Assembly: GCF_003014495.1 (NCBI RefSeq)
Contig: NZ_PYGC01000001.1
Location: 559,805 to 623,804 of the forward strand
Origin: Prolixibacter denitrificans
GTDB taxonomy: Bacteria; Bacteroidota; Bacteroidia; Bacteroidales; Prolixibacteraceae
Length of the DNA: 64,000 bases
Direction of reading: 5' to 3'
The notes beneath the pieces were generated by a model. The model worked only from the letters and a program-made list of their open reading frames with translations. It was not told the DNA's origin and made no database searches. Both the position numbers and the translations under genes were made by a program. Of this stretch, positions 1 through 8,858 are shown piece after piece (position 1 is the first letter of the stretch; each line of letters begins with the position of its first letter).

Positions 1-101
1 AGACATTGATTTGACTTCGTACCCTGCTTTTTACCAATTCATTCGAAACATTAAGTCGAAAACCAACCTGACATTTCTAACTACTACAAAATTATAATCT
101 C

Positions 102-2093
102 ATGAAAAAACATTGGCTAATTGCTCTTCCGCTGTTATTATCGTTTTCTGCTTCGTTTGGAGTAGTTCCTGACAAGCCCAGGTTCGTTTACGGGCAAATT
201 ACCAAAGAAGATTTAGAATTAAAATCTTCTGACTTCCCAGGAGATCCGGGCGCTGCATATGAATTCGACAGGGGTAAATCCGGATTTATCGTCAATAAAC
301 AAGAGTCGGGGTTCGATGTGACCTTCGAACGAAAAACACGCATCAAAATATTCAACAAGGCCGGATACGACTATTCGGAAATTGAGATTCCTCTGTACAC
401 GGATGGCAACAGTATTGAACAAATCTACAAACTGGAGGCCTGCACCTACAACTGGGAGAATGGCAAAATTACCAAGACACCACTCGACCTGAAAAATGTG
501 TACGAAGAAAAAATAAATGCAAACTGGATAGACAAGAAATTCGCCATGCCGAATGTGAAAGATGGTTCTATTATCGAATATTCGTACACCATCATTTCAC
601 CATATAAATTCAACCTACACGACTGGTATTTCCAGCATCGGATTCCAACAGTGTACAGTGAGTATTCGGTAGCCATGATTCCATTTTATGAATATGTCTT
701 TACACTTCAAAGTCCCGCAAATCCGGACGTACAAGAATCATACGAAGACCGGAGTATCAGCCGTCGTTTTGGTACCGTGGAATATCACAACATGATTCAC
801 CGGTTCGTTATGAAAGACGTGCCGGCTTTCGACGACGAAGAATATATTACTTCAGATGAAGACCACCTTCGGAAAATCGATTTCCAGCTTGCGGCTATTC
901 ATTTTTCCGATGGACACTCGACGGAAATCATCAGTACCTGGCCTGATTTGATTAAAGAGCTTTTGAAAGACCACGATTTCGGGAAATACATTAAATCCAG
1001 CAAATCGTATCTCAAAAAGAACTTCAATGAAAATGAGATAAAAGGCAAATCGGATAACGAAAAACTGGCTTACGCTGTCGATTACGTCAAGAAGAACTTT
1101 TCGTGGGATGGAAGGTATGGTAAGTTTGCCTCTAAATCGCTGAAAGAGTTCACCCGCGAACAAACCGGTAATATTGGTAACCTGAACCTCTTCCTGACAG
1201 CCCTTCTTCAACAAATGGGGATGGACGCCGAACCCGTTATACTGAGCACCCGCTCCAATGGTCAGATTCATTCGGAGTATCCCATGTTACAAGGATTTAA
1301 TTATGTAGCTACCTTGGTGAAAGTGGGAGATAAACAGGTTCTGGCCGATGCTTCCGAACCATACTGCCCGTTCGATTTGCTGCCCGACCGATGCCTCAGC
1401 AACAAGGGACTGGTTGTTAAAGAAGATGCACAGGACTGGGTAAACCTTCGCACCTACATGCCATCGGCTACCATTGATAATATTCGGATTGATTTTACTT
1501 CTGACCTCGATTCTATCAAGGCCAAAATAACACGAAAGGCCACGTTATATGACGCATTCCGGTTACGAAAAACGTATAAAAAAGCCCCGGACAATTTGAC
1601 CGAACCGTTCAAGGAGCATGGAATGACTATGTTGGGTGATGTGAGCACAGAAAATATGGATAACGCAGCCGAACGTGTTGGCATGCAGGTCGAGGTGCAA
1701 TCACCGGATGAGATCATTAAGGATCGCATTTATGTTGCCCCTTTCCTCAACCTTCCCGTGTCGGAAAATCCGTTTAAACAGAATAGCCGAACGTACCCCG
1801 TTGATATTACGTACGCCAAAACCCGGACGTTTGTGGCCACTATCACCATTCCTGATGGTTATACCCTACAATCATTGCCAGACGAGTACACCGTCGACAA
1901 CAAAAGAATTCACATTGAGTACAAAGGATTGCATTCGGGTAATCAGGTTGTGATTACCGGAACCTATGCTTTAAAAAGTCCGGTTTATGCTGCGTCCGAC
2001 TATGGCAACCTGCAATTCTACTTCACACAAATCATCAAAAGATTCAACCAGAAACTGGTATTCGTTAAGTCAGATGGTCTGACAAAAAGCTAA
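102..2093 (+). CDS. DUF3857 / transglutaminase-like secreted protein
   Basis: Probable periplasmic or surface protein of 663 residues. It opens with a signal peptide (Lys-Lys, then a hydrophobic stretch ending near residue 20). The first half looks like a DUF3857 domain and the middle like a transglutaminase-like fold (about residues 320-440), followed by a beta-rich DUF3858-type tail. In the transglutaminase-like part, the place where the family carries its nucleophilic Cys reads TGNIGNLNL, and the usual His position reads FNYVAT. The Asp-containing segment LADASEPY remains. The catalytic Cys and His are therefore absent, so I infer a binding or structural role rather than an enzyme. Relatives are common in Bacteroidetes and often linked to polysaccharide or envelope loci; the true function is unknown. 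A terminator hairpin follows directly. Domain assignment is fairly secure, function is not. Confidence 0.85.
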   Translation: MKKHWLIALPLLLSFSASFGVVPDKPRFVYGQITKEDLELKSSDFPGDPGAAYEFDRGKSGFIVNKQESGFDVTFERKTRIKIFNKAGYDYSEIEIPLYTDGNSIEQIYKLEACTYNWENGKITKTPLDLKNVYEEKINANWIDKKFAMPNVKDGSIIEYSYTIISPYKFNLHDWYFQHRIPTVYSEYSVAMIPFYEYVFTLQSPANPDVQESYEDRSISRRFGTVEYHNMIHRFVMKDVPAFDDEEYITSDEDHLRKIDFQLAAIHFSDGHSTEIISTWPDLIKELLKDHDFGKYIKSSKSYLKKNFNENEIKGKSDNEKLAYAVDYVKKNFSWDGRYGKFASKSLKEFTREQTGNIGNLNLFLTALLQQMGMDAEPVILSTRSNGQIHSEYPMLQGFNYVATLVKVGDKQVLADASEPYCPFDLLPDRCLSNKGLVVKEDAQDWVNLRTYMPSATIDNIRIDFTSDLDSIKAKITRKATLYDAFRLRKTYKKAPDNLTEPFKEHGMTMLGDVSTENMDNAAERVGMQVEVQSPDEIIKDRIYVAPFLNLPVSENPFKQNSRTYPVDITYAKTRTFVATITIPDGYTLQSLPDEYTVDNKRIHIEYKGLHSGNQVVITGTYALKSPVYAASDYGNLQFYFTQIIKRFNQKLVFVKSDGLTKS

Positions 2094-2097
2094 CAAC

Positions 2098-2129
2098 AAA
2101 AGCCCGGTATAGCCGGGCTTTTGCTTTTT
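2098..2129. terminator. Bidirectional intrinsic terminator
   Basis: A perfect 10-bp stem (AAAAGCCCGG at 2098-2107 with CCGGGCTTTT at 2113-2122) has a 5-nt loop and is followed by TTGCTTTTT. It sits between two convergent genes, ending at 2093 (+) and 2150 (-). The mirrored A-rich flank means it could serve both. Confidence 0.85.
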
Positions 2130-2149
2130 ATCAAGTCATTTCTGTTAAA

Positions 2150-3244
2150 CTAATCATACATCGTCAGCCTGGTACCCAACAATCTTTTAATATTTGAATT
2201 CAATGCTGGAATGCGTTTATCCAAATGTTTCCAATATTCAGTTGTATAGACGTGAGATGAAGGTAATCCCCAACCTGAAGAAGTCCTCTCTTTTTGCATT
2301 ACTGATTTGGGGATATAATAGCTCTTCAAAACATAAAATTCACTAACTCTTTGAATGTTCTTGAATCTCTTCTCCTTTTTCTGTTTGAAAAAGTATTGAT
2401 AATACTTTCGCCAACTTTCCAGATTCGCTCTGGAAGTCATTGATCTGCTTCCGGCATGATACGTTTCCACAACATCCTGATGAGTAATTCGAACATGGTA
2501 TCCAAATAAGCTTCGCTCTCTGGCCTTAGCCGGAGCAATCCAGTCGATACTCATTTGTACCTGTTTTTGTGCTTCGTTTGTCCTAATGTGTCCGACCACT
2601 GCATTCTTCTTCATAATAAAAGTTTTTCCAAGACTATCGGTCGTCGTGTAGTCTTTATCAAATTGCCCGGGAATGGTTAGGGACTCGATGTAGGGAACGC
2701 TTAAGCCTCCCTCAGAAAGGGTTACTGCGTGTTTTTGGATAGCGTCAACTACTTTTTGATTTCTGAATGAACGGTAGGCGTCTTTCTGACATTTGAAACG
2801 TTTGCCATCATTCCAGGTAAAATATTTCACCATCCCGTCAGCAAAATATTCCGGAACACTGTCTTTTAGTTGGTAACTCCGGAAATAGCCTTCGAGTACC
2901 AACACCATCTTCTCTTTTTTATTCGTTACCGTAATCTCAGGAATTCTTACCTCACGGGAAGCCAGATAAACATTGCCGGCACGTTTCATGTCTTTCCAAC
3001 TCATCATCCGATTTCCGTAACTAAGATGTTGTACAACCAGCGAGTCGCTGTTTTTCGCAAAACGATTGACCAACGTCGTATCTATCGTCCCTTCGGTATT
3101 GGATGTACCAACCAATCGACCGTCCGGAGCAATGAACTGAGCAAAGGGAATGGGAGACTCTTCTTTTTTGTCCATGACACTAATTTGAGCGTAGGATGAA
3201 GATGCCAGAAATAAAAAAAAAGATGAAGATGGTGAGTTTTTCAC
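2150..3244 (-). CDS. Secreted protein with carboxypeptidase-regulatory-like domain
   Basis: A 364-residue protein with a signal peptide ending near SSSYAQ (residue 20). Residues about 21-100 resemble a CarboxypepD_reg-like beta-sandwich: it starts with a short motif on self-modification and content (SPIPFAQFIAPDG, then GTSNTEGTIDTTL) as in the N-terminal plug-preceding domains of Bacteroidetes outer-membrane proteins. The remaining 260 residues match no family I recognise, and no TonB-dependent barrel follows, so this is a stand-alone secreted protein. It shares a terminator with the convergent DUF3857 gene. The next gene upstream on the same strand ends 80 nt away, so they may be cotranscribed. 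Function unknown. Confidence 0.7.
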   Translation of the reverse strand: MKNSPSSSFFLFLASSSYAQISVMDKKEESPIPFAQFIAPDGRLVGTSNTEGTIDTTLVNRFAKNSDSLVVQHLSYGNRMMSWKDMKRAGNVYLASREVRIPEITVTNKKEKMVLVLEGYFRSYQLKDSVPEYFADGMVKYFTWNDGKRFKCQKDAYRSFRNQKVVDAIQKHAVTLSEGGLSVPYIESLTIPGQFDKDYTTTDSLGKTFIMKKNAVVGHIRTNEAQKQVQMSIDWIAPAKARERSLFGYHVRITHQDVVETYHAGSRSMTSRANLESWRKYYQYFFKQKKEKRFKNIQRVSEFYVLKSYYIPKSVMQKERTSSGWGLPSSHVYTTEYWKHLDKRIPALNSNIKRLLGTRLTMYD

Positions 3245-3324
3245 GGTGATTCATTTGGGAAAGATGAAGGGATAAATGTTAAGTCTCTTATATAGCAGAT
3301 GCACTAAACGGTCAATGGGGATAT

Positions 3325-4731
3325 TCATTCTGCCGAACTGATGTAACACTTTACTGTTCGGTTCTTTGCCTGATACAGAGTGACCCCATATTTTCCCATC
3401 AGCGTCCGCTGAAGTAGTTCCGTGCTGTCTTTCGGGATAACCCAGGTATATTTCGTTCGGTTTTTTGAAAGACAGTTCACTTTCATCGAATAGAGTTCCT
3501 CTATTTTATCCGCAAGACCTCTTATCGTTGCATCCTTTAAAACAAAACTGTTGGGTACTTCTTCTCTTTCATCCAACGCCGAGGTGTCTTCTTCCGCTTT
3601 CACAAACTGACTTCGGTATAATACCCAGTTTCCGGCAGGAACAAAAAAGAGCTGAGCTTTAAGGTTATATTTCTTCAGGACTTGCTGAAAGACAAAACGT
3701 CTGGCCATCTTGAAATCATCCATGCTTTCTTTATTCCTATCGGTAAAATGCAGGTCGATAACGCGGTTCGCAACAGCGGTATCTTCAAAAACAACTTCTT
3801 CCGGTCGAAAGCGTGCCAACTTAGCAGAAGCAAAACGTACCGTTGCATGCTTAAAGTCTATTCCGTTACGCCCTACCCTACTACCATTGTATACCGGTCC
3901 CTCAGCTTCTTCAATTGTTAACTGATATTTTCCCCGAGCAGCCACATTTCCAGGATAATCAATAACGACCTCGTTATCGAATATTTTATCTCTTGGCATT
4001 CCTGAATTAAATAGCAAGACGGGAAGAAGTAAGAAAATGGCATTGTGTAACCCATGCAACACGAATCCCCACCAGAATCCAAAGCGCACCCGCAGGTAAC
4101 CCAAATTCAATCCGGCAAAAATCTGGGGTAGAACAAAGATTGGCGATAAAATAAGAATCGTTAACGTCACAGTGTAATTCTGCAAATGATAAAACCCAAA
4201 CAGAATGGTAGTTAAATAAAAAACCAGCGCAGACTTTCGCCGCCAAAGCCTTCCGATAACGATATATATCCTGCGTTGGAAAACTAAATAGGTAGCCAGC
4301 AGCACCAGTCCGACTAGAACAGCAATAATATTCGACCGCACATCAAGACTGTGAATTGATACCAACAACAATACTCCATTGAGGTACAGCAATCCGATAA
4401 ATGACAAAACAAAATTTCCTTTCTTGGGCCGCAAGTGCGTTCTGAATGTCAATTCCTCCAGTAACGGAATGAAAACAGTTACCAGCAGACTCCACTTGAG
4501 TAAACCCCATTTTTGATGAGAAATCGGAATTTTGTGCACCTTTACATCCGGAGCAACTACACCTCTCAATTGATATACAAGCCAGACTAACAGGGCACTG
4601 ATGGCAATATCGACCACCAAAACAACCAAAAAATTCAGAAGTTTGGTGGTAAACCGTTTCTTCTTGTAGTTCAGATTGGGGTGTAACAGGAAATTCCAAT
4701 AGGCCTTCAGGCTATTTTCGTTCGGGGTCAT
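3325..4731 (-). CDS. CPBP-family intramembrane protease homologue with long C-terminal extension
   Basis: A 468-residue membrane protein. The first 260 residues hold several transmembrane helices with the three CPBP/Abi motifs intact: EExxxR (LLEELTFR, E92-E93-R97), FxxxH (FGFYH) and HxxxN (LHGLHN). These are the residues proposed to form the metal/glutamate active site of Rce1-like proteases. The roughly 200-residue C-terminal part is soluble, charged and predicted beta/alpha. It repeatedly mentions no known motif and may be a sensor or substrate-binding extension. It is one of three CPBP proteins in this window and the only one with all motifs intact. Substrate unknown. Confidence 0.82.
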   Translation of the reverse strand: MTPNENSLKAYWNFLLHPNLNYKKKRFTTKLLNFLVVLVVDIAISALLVWLVYQLRGVVAPDVKVHKIPISHQKWGLLKWSLLVTVFIPLLEELTFRTHLRPKKGNFVLSFIGLLYLNGVLLLVSIHSLDVRSNIIAVLVGLVLLATYLVFQRRIYIVIGRLWRRKSALVFYLTTILFGFYHLQNYTVTLTILILSPIFVLPQIFAGLNLGYLRVRFGFWWGFVLHGLHNAIFLLLPVLLFNSGMPRDKIFDNEVVIDYPGNVAARGKYQLTIEEAEGPVYNGSRVGRNGIDFKHATVRFASAKLARFRPEEVVFEDTAVANRVIDLHFTDRNKESMDDFKMARRFVFQQVLKKYNLKAQLFFVPAGNWVLYRSQFVKAEEDTSALDEREEVPNSFVLKDATIRGLADKIEELYSMKVNCLSKNRTKYTWVIPKDSTELLQRTLMGKYGVTLYQAKNRTVKCYISSAE

Positions 4732-5234
4732 TTAGTTTTGTTTGTTAGGTTAGAATCTATAGTTCTTCTTGCTCTGTTCATCAGTAGTCTCACCGTTGAA
4801 TCAAAGTCAATGCTTGCTTCTGTGAAAATTCCCAGCAGGAAAGACTATAGGAAAATATTGAATCGGAAGACTTTTCTCTAACATCGATAAAATTCAAATG
4901 CACAATTCGGTATTTCAAGGTTAAACTTCGATTAACGCTTCAGAAAAGAAAAACTGATCAACATCAAAAACATGATGTGATCAGTTTCAAATCCTGAAAT
5001 CTTTTTCCCTCAAAATACACTTGCTATTCGGAGCAAAAAGTGGAGTGGAGAACTCCTCAATATCTGTCTTGGTCTTCGTTTGTTAATACCCGGATTTCGG
5101 AAAAGGTTACCCCCTTTTTCGAAAAAAATAAAGACTGTTTGAGATTTTCTTTGTTGACAAAACGCCGTTTTTGCGAGTAGCTTTTTCAATATCAACTACT
5201 TTCTTATGTTGATAACATTCGGAAAATCGCCCAC
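4732..5234. other. Intergenic region with orphan hairpin, no convincing gene
   Basis: About 500 nt separate the CPBP gene from the terminator of alanine dehydrogenase. I see no credible protein: a 61-codon frame on the minus strand (5010-5195) has no recognisable features. The notable content is a long hairpin at 4951-4987, followed on the minus strand by a T-rich run. That looks like a terminator without an annotated gene in front of it. Confidence 0.5.
4946..4987 (-). terminator. Orphan terminator-like hairpin
   Basis: AAACTGATC (4951-4959) pairs with GATCAGTTT (4979-4987), and after a 1-nt bulge ACATCA (4961-4966) pairs with TGATGT (4973-4978). This gives 15 bp with a 6-nt loop. Read on the minus strand it is followed by TTTTTCTTTTC. 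Alanine dehydrogenase upstream already has its own terminator, so this one may end a separate small transcript. Confidence 0.6.
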
Positions 5235-5269
5235 AAAAAAAGAGGCCGCCAATAAATATTGACGACCTC
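5235..5269 (-). terminator. Terminator of alanine dehydrogenase
   Basis: On the minus strand GAGGTCGTCAATA (from 5269) pairs with TATTGGCGGCCTC using two G-T wobbles, and a run of seven T follows. It lies 27 nt beyond the ald stop codon. Confidence 0.8.
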
Positions 5270-5295
5270 CTGATTTATTATCGGAAAGCGACTGC

Positions 5296-6408
5296 TTACA
5301 GTACGCTGTCTACATCGTAATAAGTAAGTCCGAATGCCTCGGCAACACCTTTGTAAACGACTTTGCCGTCTACTACGTTCAGACCTTTCTTCAGCGAATT
5401 GTCTTCGCGGCAAGCCTGCTTCCAGCCTTTTTCTGCCAAATCGATAGCATGAGGCAAGGTAGCGTTGGTCAATGCCAGCGTAGAAGTACGCGGAACAGCA
5501 CCCGGCATGTTGGCTACTGAATAGTGAATCACATCGTCGATTACGAAAGTCGGATCGTCGTGCGTTGTCGGACGGGTTGTCTCGATACAACCGCCCTGGT
5601 CGATAGCTACGTCAACCAGTACCGTACCCGGCTTCATGGTTTTCAACATGTCGCGGGTAATCAGGTTCGGAGCTTTAGCACCCGGGATCAACACGGCACC
5701 AATGATCAAATCGTGATCTTCAACCATCTTACGGATGTTGAATTCGTTCGACATCATTGTCTTCACGTTAGCCGGCATAATATCGTCGAGGTAACGCATG
5801 CGCCTCAGGCTTACGTCCATAATGGTTACGTCAGCACCCAAACCAGCAGCCATCTTAGCTGCTTCGGTACCTACAATACCACCACCAATGATCAACACTT
5901 TGGCTGGATGTACTCCGGGAACACCACCCAACAGCATTCCACGTCCACCGTAAGTTTTTTCGAGGTACTTAGCGCCTTCTTGAACCGACATACGACCAGC
6001 TACTTCCGACATCGGAACCAGCAACGGCAGTGAACGGTCGGGCAACTCAACGGTTTCGTAAGCCAAACATACCGACTTGTTGCGGAGCATGGCGTTGGTC
6101 AACGCTTCAGAAGAAGCAAAGTGGAAGTAAGTGTAAAGCAACTGACCTTCGCGAATCAATTCGTACTCAGGTTCAATCGGCTCTTTCACCTTGATGATCA
6201 TTTCGGCCTTGCCGTAAACATCCTCAATGGTCGGGAGCATTTGTGCACCGGCTGAAACATATTCCTCGTCGGTGAAACCACTTCCCATACCTGCTGTAGC
6301 CTGAATATATACTTCGTGACCACGCTTAGTCAACTCTGCAGCACCGGCAGGCGTTAACGCAACCCGGTTTTCGTTGTTTTTAATTTCCTTTGGAACTCCT
6401 ATTATCAT
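5296..6408 (-). CDS. ald: Alanine dehydrogenase
   Basis: Catalyses NAD-dependent reversible deamination of L-alanine to pyruvate and ammonia in the cytoplasm. The 370-residue length is standard. The N-terminal AlaDh/PNT domain begins MIIGVPKEIKNNENRVALTP. It has the substrate-binding residues R15, K75 (IIKVKEP) and the catalytic H96 (LYTYFHFA). The Rossmann NAD site is VLIIGGGIVGTEAA, and the late DVAIDQGGCIET segment carries the second catalytic Asp. The gene is monocistronic, divergent from the downstream-facing aminotransferase, with its own terminator. A CAAAAATA (minus-strand TATTTTTG) box at 6434-6441 is a candidate -7 element without a clear -33 partner. Related to transhydrogenase alpha subunits, but length and residues fit alanine dehydrogenase. 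Confidence 0.97.
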   Translation of the reverse strand: MIIGVPKEIKNNENRVALTPAGAAELTKRGHEVYIQATAGMGSGFTDEEYVSAGAQMLPTIEDVYGKAEMIIKVKEPIEPEYELIREGQLLYTYFHFASSEALTNAMLRNKSVCLAYETVELPDRSLPLLVPMSEVAGRMSVQEGAKYLEKTYGGRGMLLGGVPGVHPAKVLIIGGGIVGTEAAKMAAGLGADVTIMDVSLRRMRYLDDIMPANVKTMMSNEFNIRKMVEDHDLIIGAVLIPGAKAPNLITRDMLKTMKPGTVLVDVAIDQGGCIETTRPTTHDDPTFVIDDVIHYSVANMPGAVPRTSTLALTNATLPHAIDLAEKGWKQACREDNSLKKGLNVVDGKVVYKGVAEAFGLTYYDVDSVL

Positions 6409-6600
6409 GACTAATTATTTTTTGGGTATGTTCCAAAAATAGAGGAAATAATCACACTCTAATATGACGAACCCCCATAATTTTCAACTATTCAGCTTAA
6501 ATTAACATATCACTCGTATGACCAATTTAAAACTCAATTTTTCATGATTGTTTGATAGTTTTTCCAATATTAATATTACAATAATTAAACATTCAGCCCG

Positions 6601-6630
6601 TTTGACTGACAATTTATAATATTAACTTTG
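6601..6630 (+). promoter_or_regulatory. Bacteroidetes-type promoter of the aminotransferase gene
   Basis: TTTG (6601-6604), 18 nt spacing, then TAACTTTG (6623-6630), matching the -33/-7 consensus of the Bacteroidetes primary sigma factor. It ends 33 nt before the start codon. Confidence 0.7.
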
Positions 6631-6663
6631 CCTCTTCCAACATGAAAGTTATAAGATTGCAGG

Positions 6664-7875
6664 ATGCCTAAAATTTCACAACGCGGGGATTTATTACCCG
6701 AATCATCGATACGGAAGCTGGTACCTTACGCAGAGAAGGCCAGGGAGCAGGGGAAGAAGGTTATACAATTAAATATTGGTCAGCCCGATATCAAAACCCC
6801 GCCACATGCTATTGAGCGTATCCGGAATTTTAATTTCGAACTGATTCCTTACGGACAATCGTACGGAAACGATTCGTACCGGAAAAAACTGGCCCAATAT
6901 TACCGTAACCGGAAAATCGATGTCGAATACACCGATATTCTGATTACCACCGGCGGATCGGAAGCCATTTCATTCACCTTCATGGTTTGCTTTAACCCGG
7001 GTGACGAAATTATTATTCCCGAACCATTTTATGCCAACTACCGCTCGTTTGCAGTTGGTACCGATGTGGTTATCAAACCCATCACGTCACATATCGAAGA
7101 CGGTTACCAGTTGCCTTCCATTTCGGAATTTGAAAAGGTCATCACTCCCAGAACAAAAGGGATCTTCATTTGCAATCCCAACAATCCCACAGGCTATCTA
7201 TATTCCCGGGAGGAATTGGAACAACTGCGTGAGTTGGTGCTCAAGCACGACCTTTACCTGATTTCTGACGAAGTTTACAAGGAGTTCGTCTACGACGGAT
7301 TTCAGCATCACTCGGTCATGGAACTGCCCGATATTGAGGAGCACGTTATCATGATCGACTCGGTATCGAAACGGTTCAGCGCCTGCGGTATCCGGATTGG
7401 GTCGGTTGTTTCGCGCAACAAAGAGCTCATTGCATCGATACTGAAGCTGGGAATGGCGAGGCTTTGTCCGCCCATACTGGGACAGGAAGTAGCGGAAGCT
7501 GCTGTCGACAGTCCGCCCGAATACATGGAAGAGGTGTACAACGAATATCTTCGCCGCCGAAATTACTTTATCAATGCCTTGAATGAGATTCCCGGTGTTT
7601 ATTCACCCATGCCCCGCGGAGCATTTTACTCCATGGTGAAACTGCCCGTAGAGGACAGTGACCATTTCTGCCGCTGGTTGTTGGAAGAATTCGAACACAA
7701 TGGTTCTACCGTGATGTTAGCTCCGGCTTCCGGTTTCTACAGCACCGACGATAGCGGGAAAAATGAAGTGCGCGTAGCTTATGTACTCAACGTGGAAGAC
7801 CTGAAAGAGGCCGTAGCCTGCATTCGTGAAGCGCTTAAAGTTTACCCACAACGAACGCCGGAAGCAGAAGGCTAA
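6664..7875 (+). CDS. PLP-dependent class I/II aminotransferase
   Basis: Fold-type I aminotransferase of 403 residues, of the aspartate aminotransferase-like group. The cofactor pocket is visible: NPNNPTG (171-177), SDEVY with D202 and Y205, and the Schiff-base lysine K236 in DSVSKRFSACGIRIG. An Arg near the C-terminus (EVRVAYVL) should bind the substrate carboxylate. The specific donor and acceptor cannot be read from sequence; aspartate, aromatic or alanine transamination are all possible, and the divergent alanine dehydrogenase makes amino-acid nitrogen metabolism a reasonable setting. It ends 4 nt before the convergent CPBP gene with no hairpin between them. Confidence 0.92.
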   Translation: MPKISQRGDLLPESSIRKLVPYAEKAREQGKKVIQLNIGQPDIKTPPHAIERIRNFNFELIPYGQSYGNDSYRKKLAQYYRNRKIDVEYTDILITTGGSEAISFTFMVCFNPGDEIIIPEPFYANYRSFAVGTDVVIKPITSHIEDGYQLPSISEFEKVITPRTKGIFICNPNNPTGYLYSREELEQLRELVLKHDLYLISDEVYKEFVYDGFQHHSVMELPDIEEHVIMIDSVSKRFSACGIRIGSVVSRNKELIASILKLGMARLCPPILGQEVAEAAVDSPPEYMEEVYNEYLRRRNYFINALNEIPGVYSPMPRGAFYSMVKLPVEDSDHFCRWLLEEFEHNGSTVMLAPASGFYSTDDSGKNEVRVAYVLNVEDLKEAVACIREALKVYPQRTPEAEG

Positions 7876-7879
7876 TGCT

Positions 7880-8746
7880 TCATTCTGCTGATTCGGTGAC
7901 CCGATGTTGATAAAACTGACGGTAAACCAACCAACCGCTTAGCGCGAGAAGTATAACCATGGTTACCATGGAAGCATTCGGTCCGAAGGAGCCTCCGGTC
8001 ATATTTTCATTACCGCGAAGCCAAACCAGGAAAATTCCGTGAGAACGTGGACTTCCGCTGACGGAAAATCCGAAAACCGGTCCCTGAACAAAGTTCCACA
8101 GGAAGTGGAGTCCGATTGGTGCCCAAAGATTTCTTCCGCGAATGCGAAGCAAACCGAGAACAATTCCTAGAAAGATAACATTTATCAGGGCTACGGCATT
8201 GAAACTCCGGTTGGCCATGTGCATTAATGCAAAAACCACTGCCGAAAACAGCACCGCCAGATAGACAGGCATCTGCTTTGTGTAATAACCGAGCAGGTAC
8301 CCACGATACAAGAATTCCTGATACAGTGCCACAAAAAGGTAGTACAACAACAGATATGACAGGCTCTGCACGTGGAAATTGCCTTTCCCCAACCCTACCT
8401 GGTTCATAGACATAAGGATGAAGGTGACAACAACAATTGCTCCGGCACCCAGTAAACTACCGTAGCCGAATTGCTTTATTTTGAAACGACTTTTCAGCAT
8501 TTCTACCATCGGACGCTTATCGATAAATCGGACTAGCAATAAAATAGTCAGAAGGGCGGCCAGAAAAGTTATCATGGCCATTATCATCTGGTTGTGGGGA
8601 ACTTCGGCGTATGAACGCGGCGAAAATCCTGTACCTTCAATTTCTCCGCGCAGGAAGTAATACAATCCGGTAAGTCCCAGGAGTACTGCTACAAATACCA
8701 CATGCAACAGGACAGTCCTGAGGAGAACAAGTAAGACTTTTTTCAT
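7880..8746 (-). CDS. CPBP-family membrane protein with altered first motif
   Basis: A 288-residue integral membrane protein with about eight hydrophobic segments. The CPBP/Abi core is at residues 130-230. The first motif reads ALYQEFLYRG, so the usual EExxxR becomes Q143-E144-xxx-R148. The second motif (FALMH) and third (HFLWN) are intact. In Rce1-type proteases the first Glu is thought to be catalytic, so activity may be changed or lost; this is inference. The start is preceded by normal hydrophobic N-terminal residues and no alternative seems better. A terminator for recQ lies just upstream (8797-8828), so this gene is probably transcribed separately. Confidence 0.85.
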   Translation of the reverse strand: MKKVLLVLLRTVLLHVVFVAVLLGLTGLYYFLRGEIEGTGFSPRSYAEVPHNQMIMAMITFLAALLTILLLVRFIDKRPMVEMLKSRFKIKQFGYGSLLGAGAIVVVTFILMSMNQVGLGKGNFHVQSLSYLLLYYLFVALYQEFLYRGYLLGYYTKQMPVYLAVLFSAVVFALMHMANRSFNAVALINVIFLGIVLGLLRIRGRNLWAPIGLHFLWNFVQGPVFGFSVSGSPRSHGIFLVWLRGNENMTGGSFGPNASMVTMVILLALSGWLVYRQFYQHRVTESAE

Positions 8747-8796
8747 CAGTTGGTTAGTTAGTTTGCCGATTTAACGGCCGGTTTTCCGGTTAGTGT

Positions 8797-8828
8797 AAAA
8801 AAAGAGAACCTGCCTTCAGGCTCTCTTT
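8797..8828 (-). terminator. Terminator of recQ
   Basis: A 12-bp stem (8801-8812 with 8817-8828, one G-T wobble) with a CCTT/AAGG loop, followed on the minus strand by seven T. It lies 30 nt after the recQ stop. Confidence 0.85.
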
Positions 8829-8858
8829 GTATTTCGGTTATAGTTGTTTGTCAATAAT

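Noticed and set aside
5010-5195. 61-codon minus-strand frame upstream of the orphan hairpin
   Set aside because: No recognisable domain, signal or promoter; kept only as a possible small-RNA region.
5524-6033. 169-codon + frame opposite alanine dehydrogenase
   Set aside because: His/Thr/Gln-rich translation typical of antisense frames; ald on the other strand is certain.
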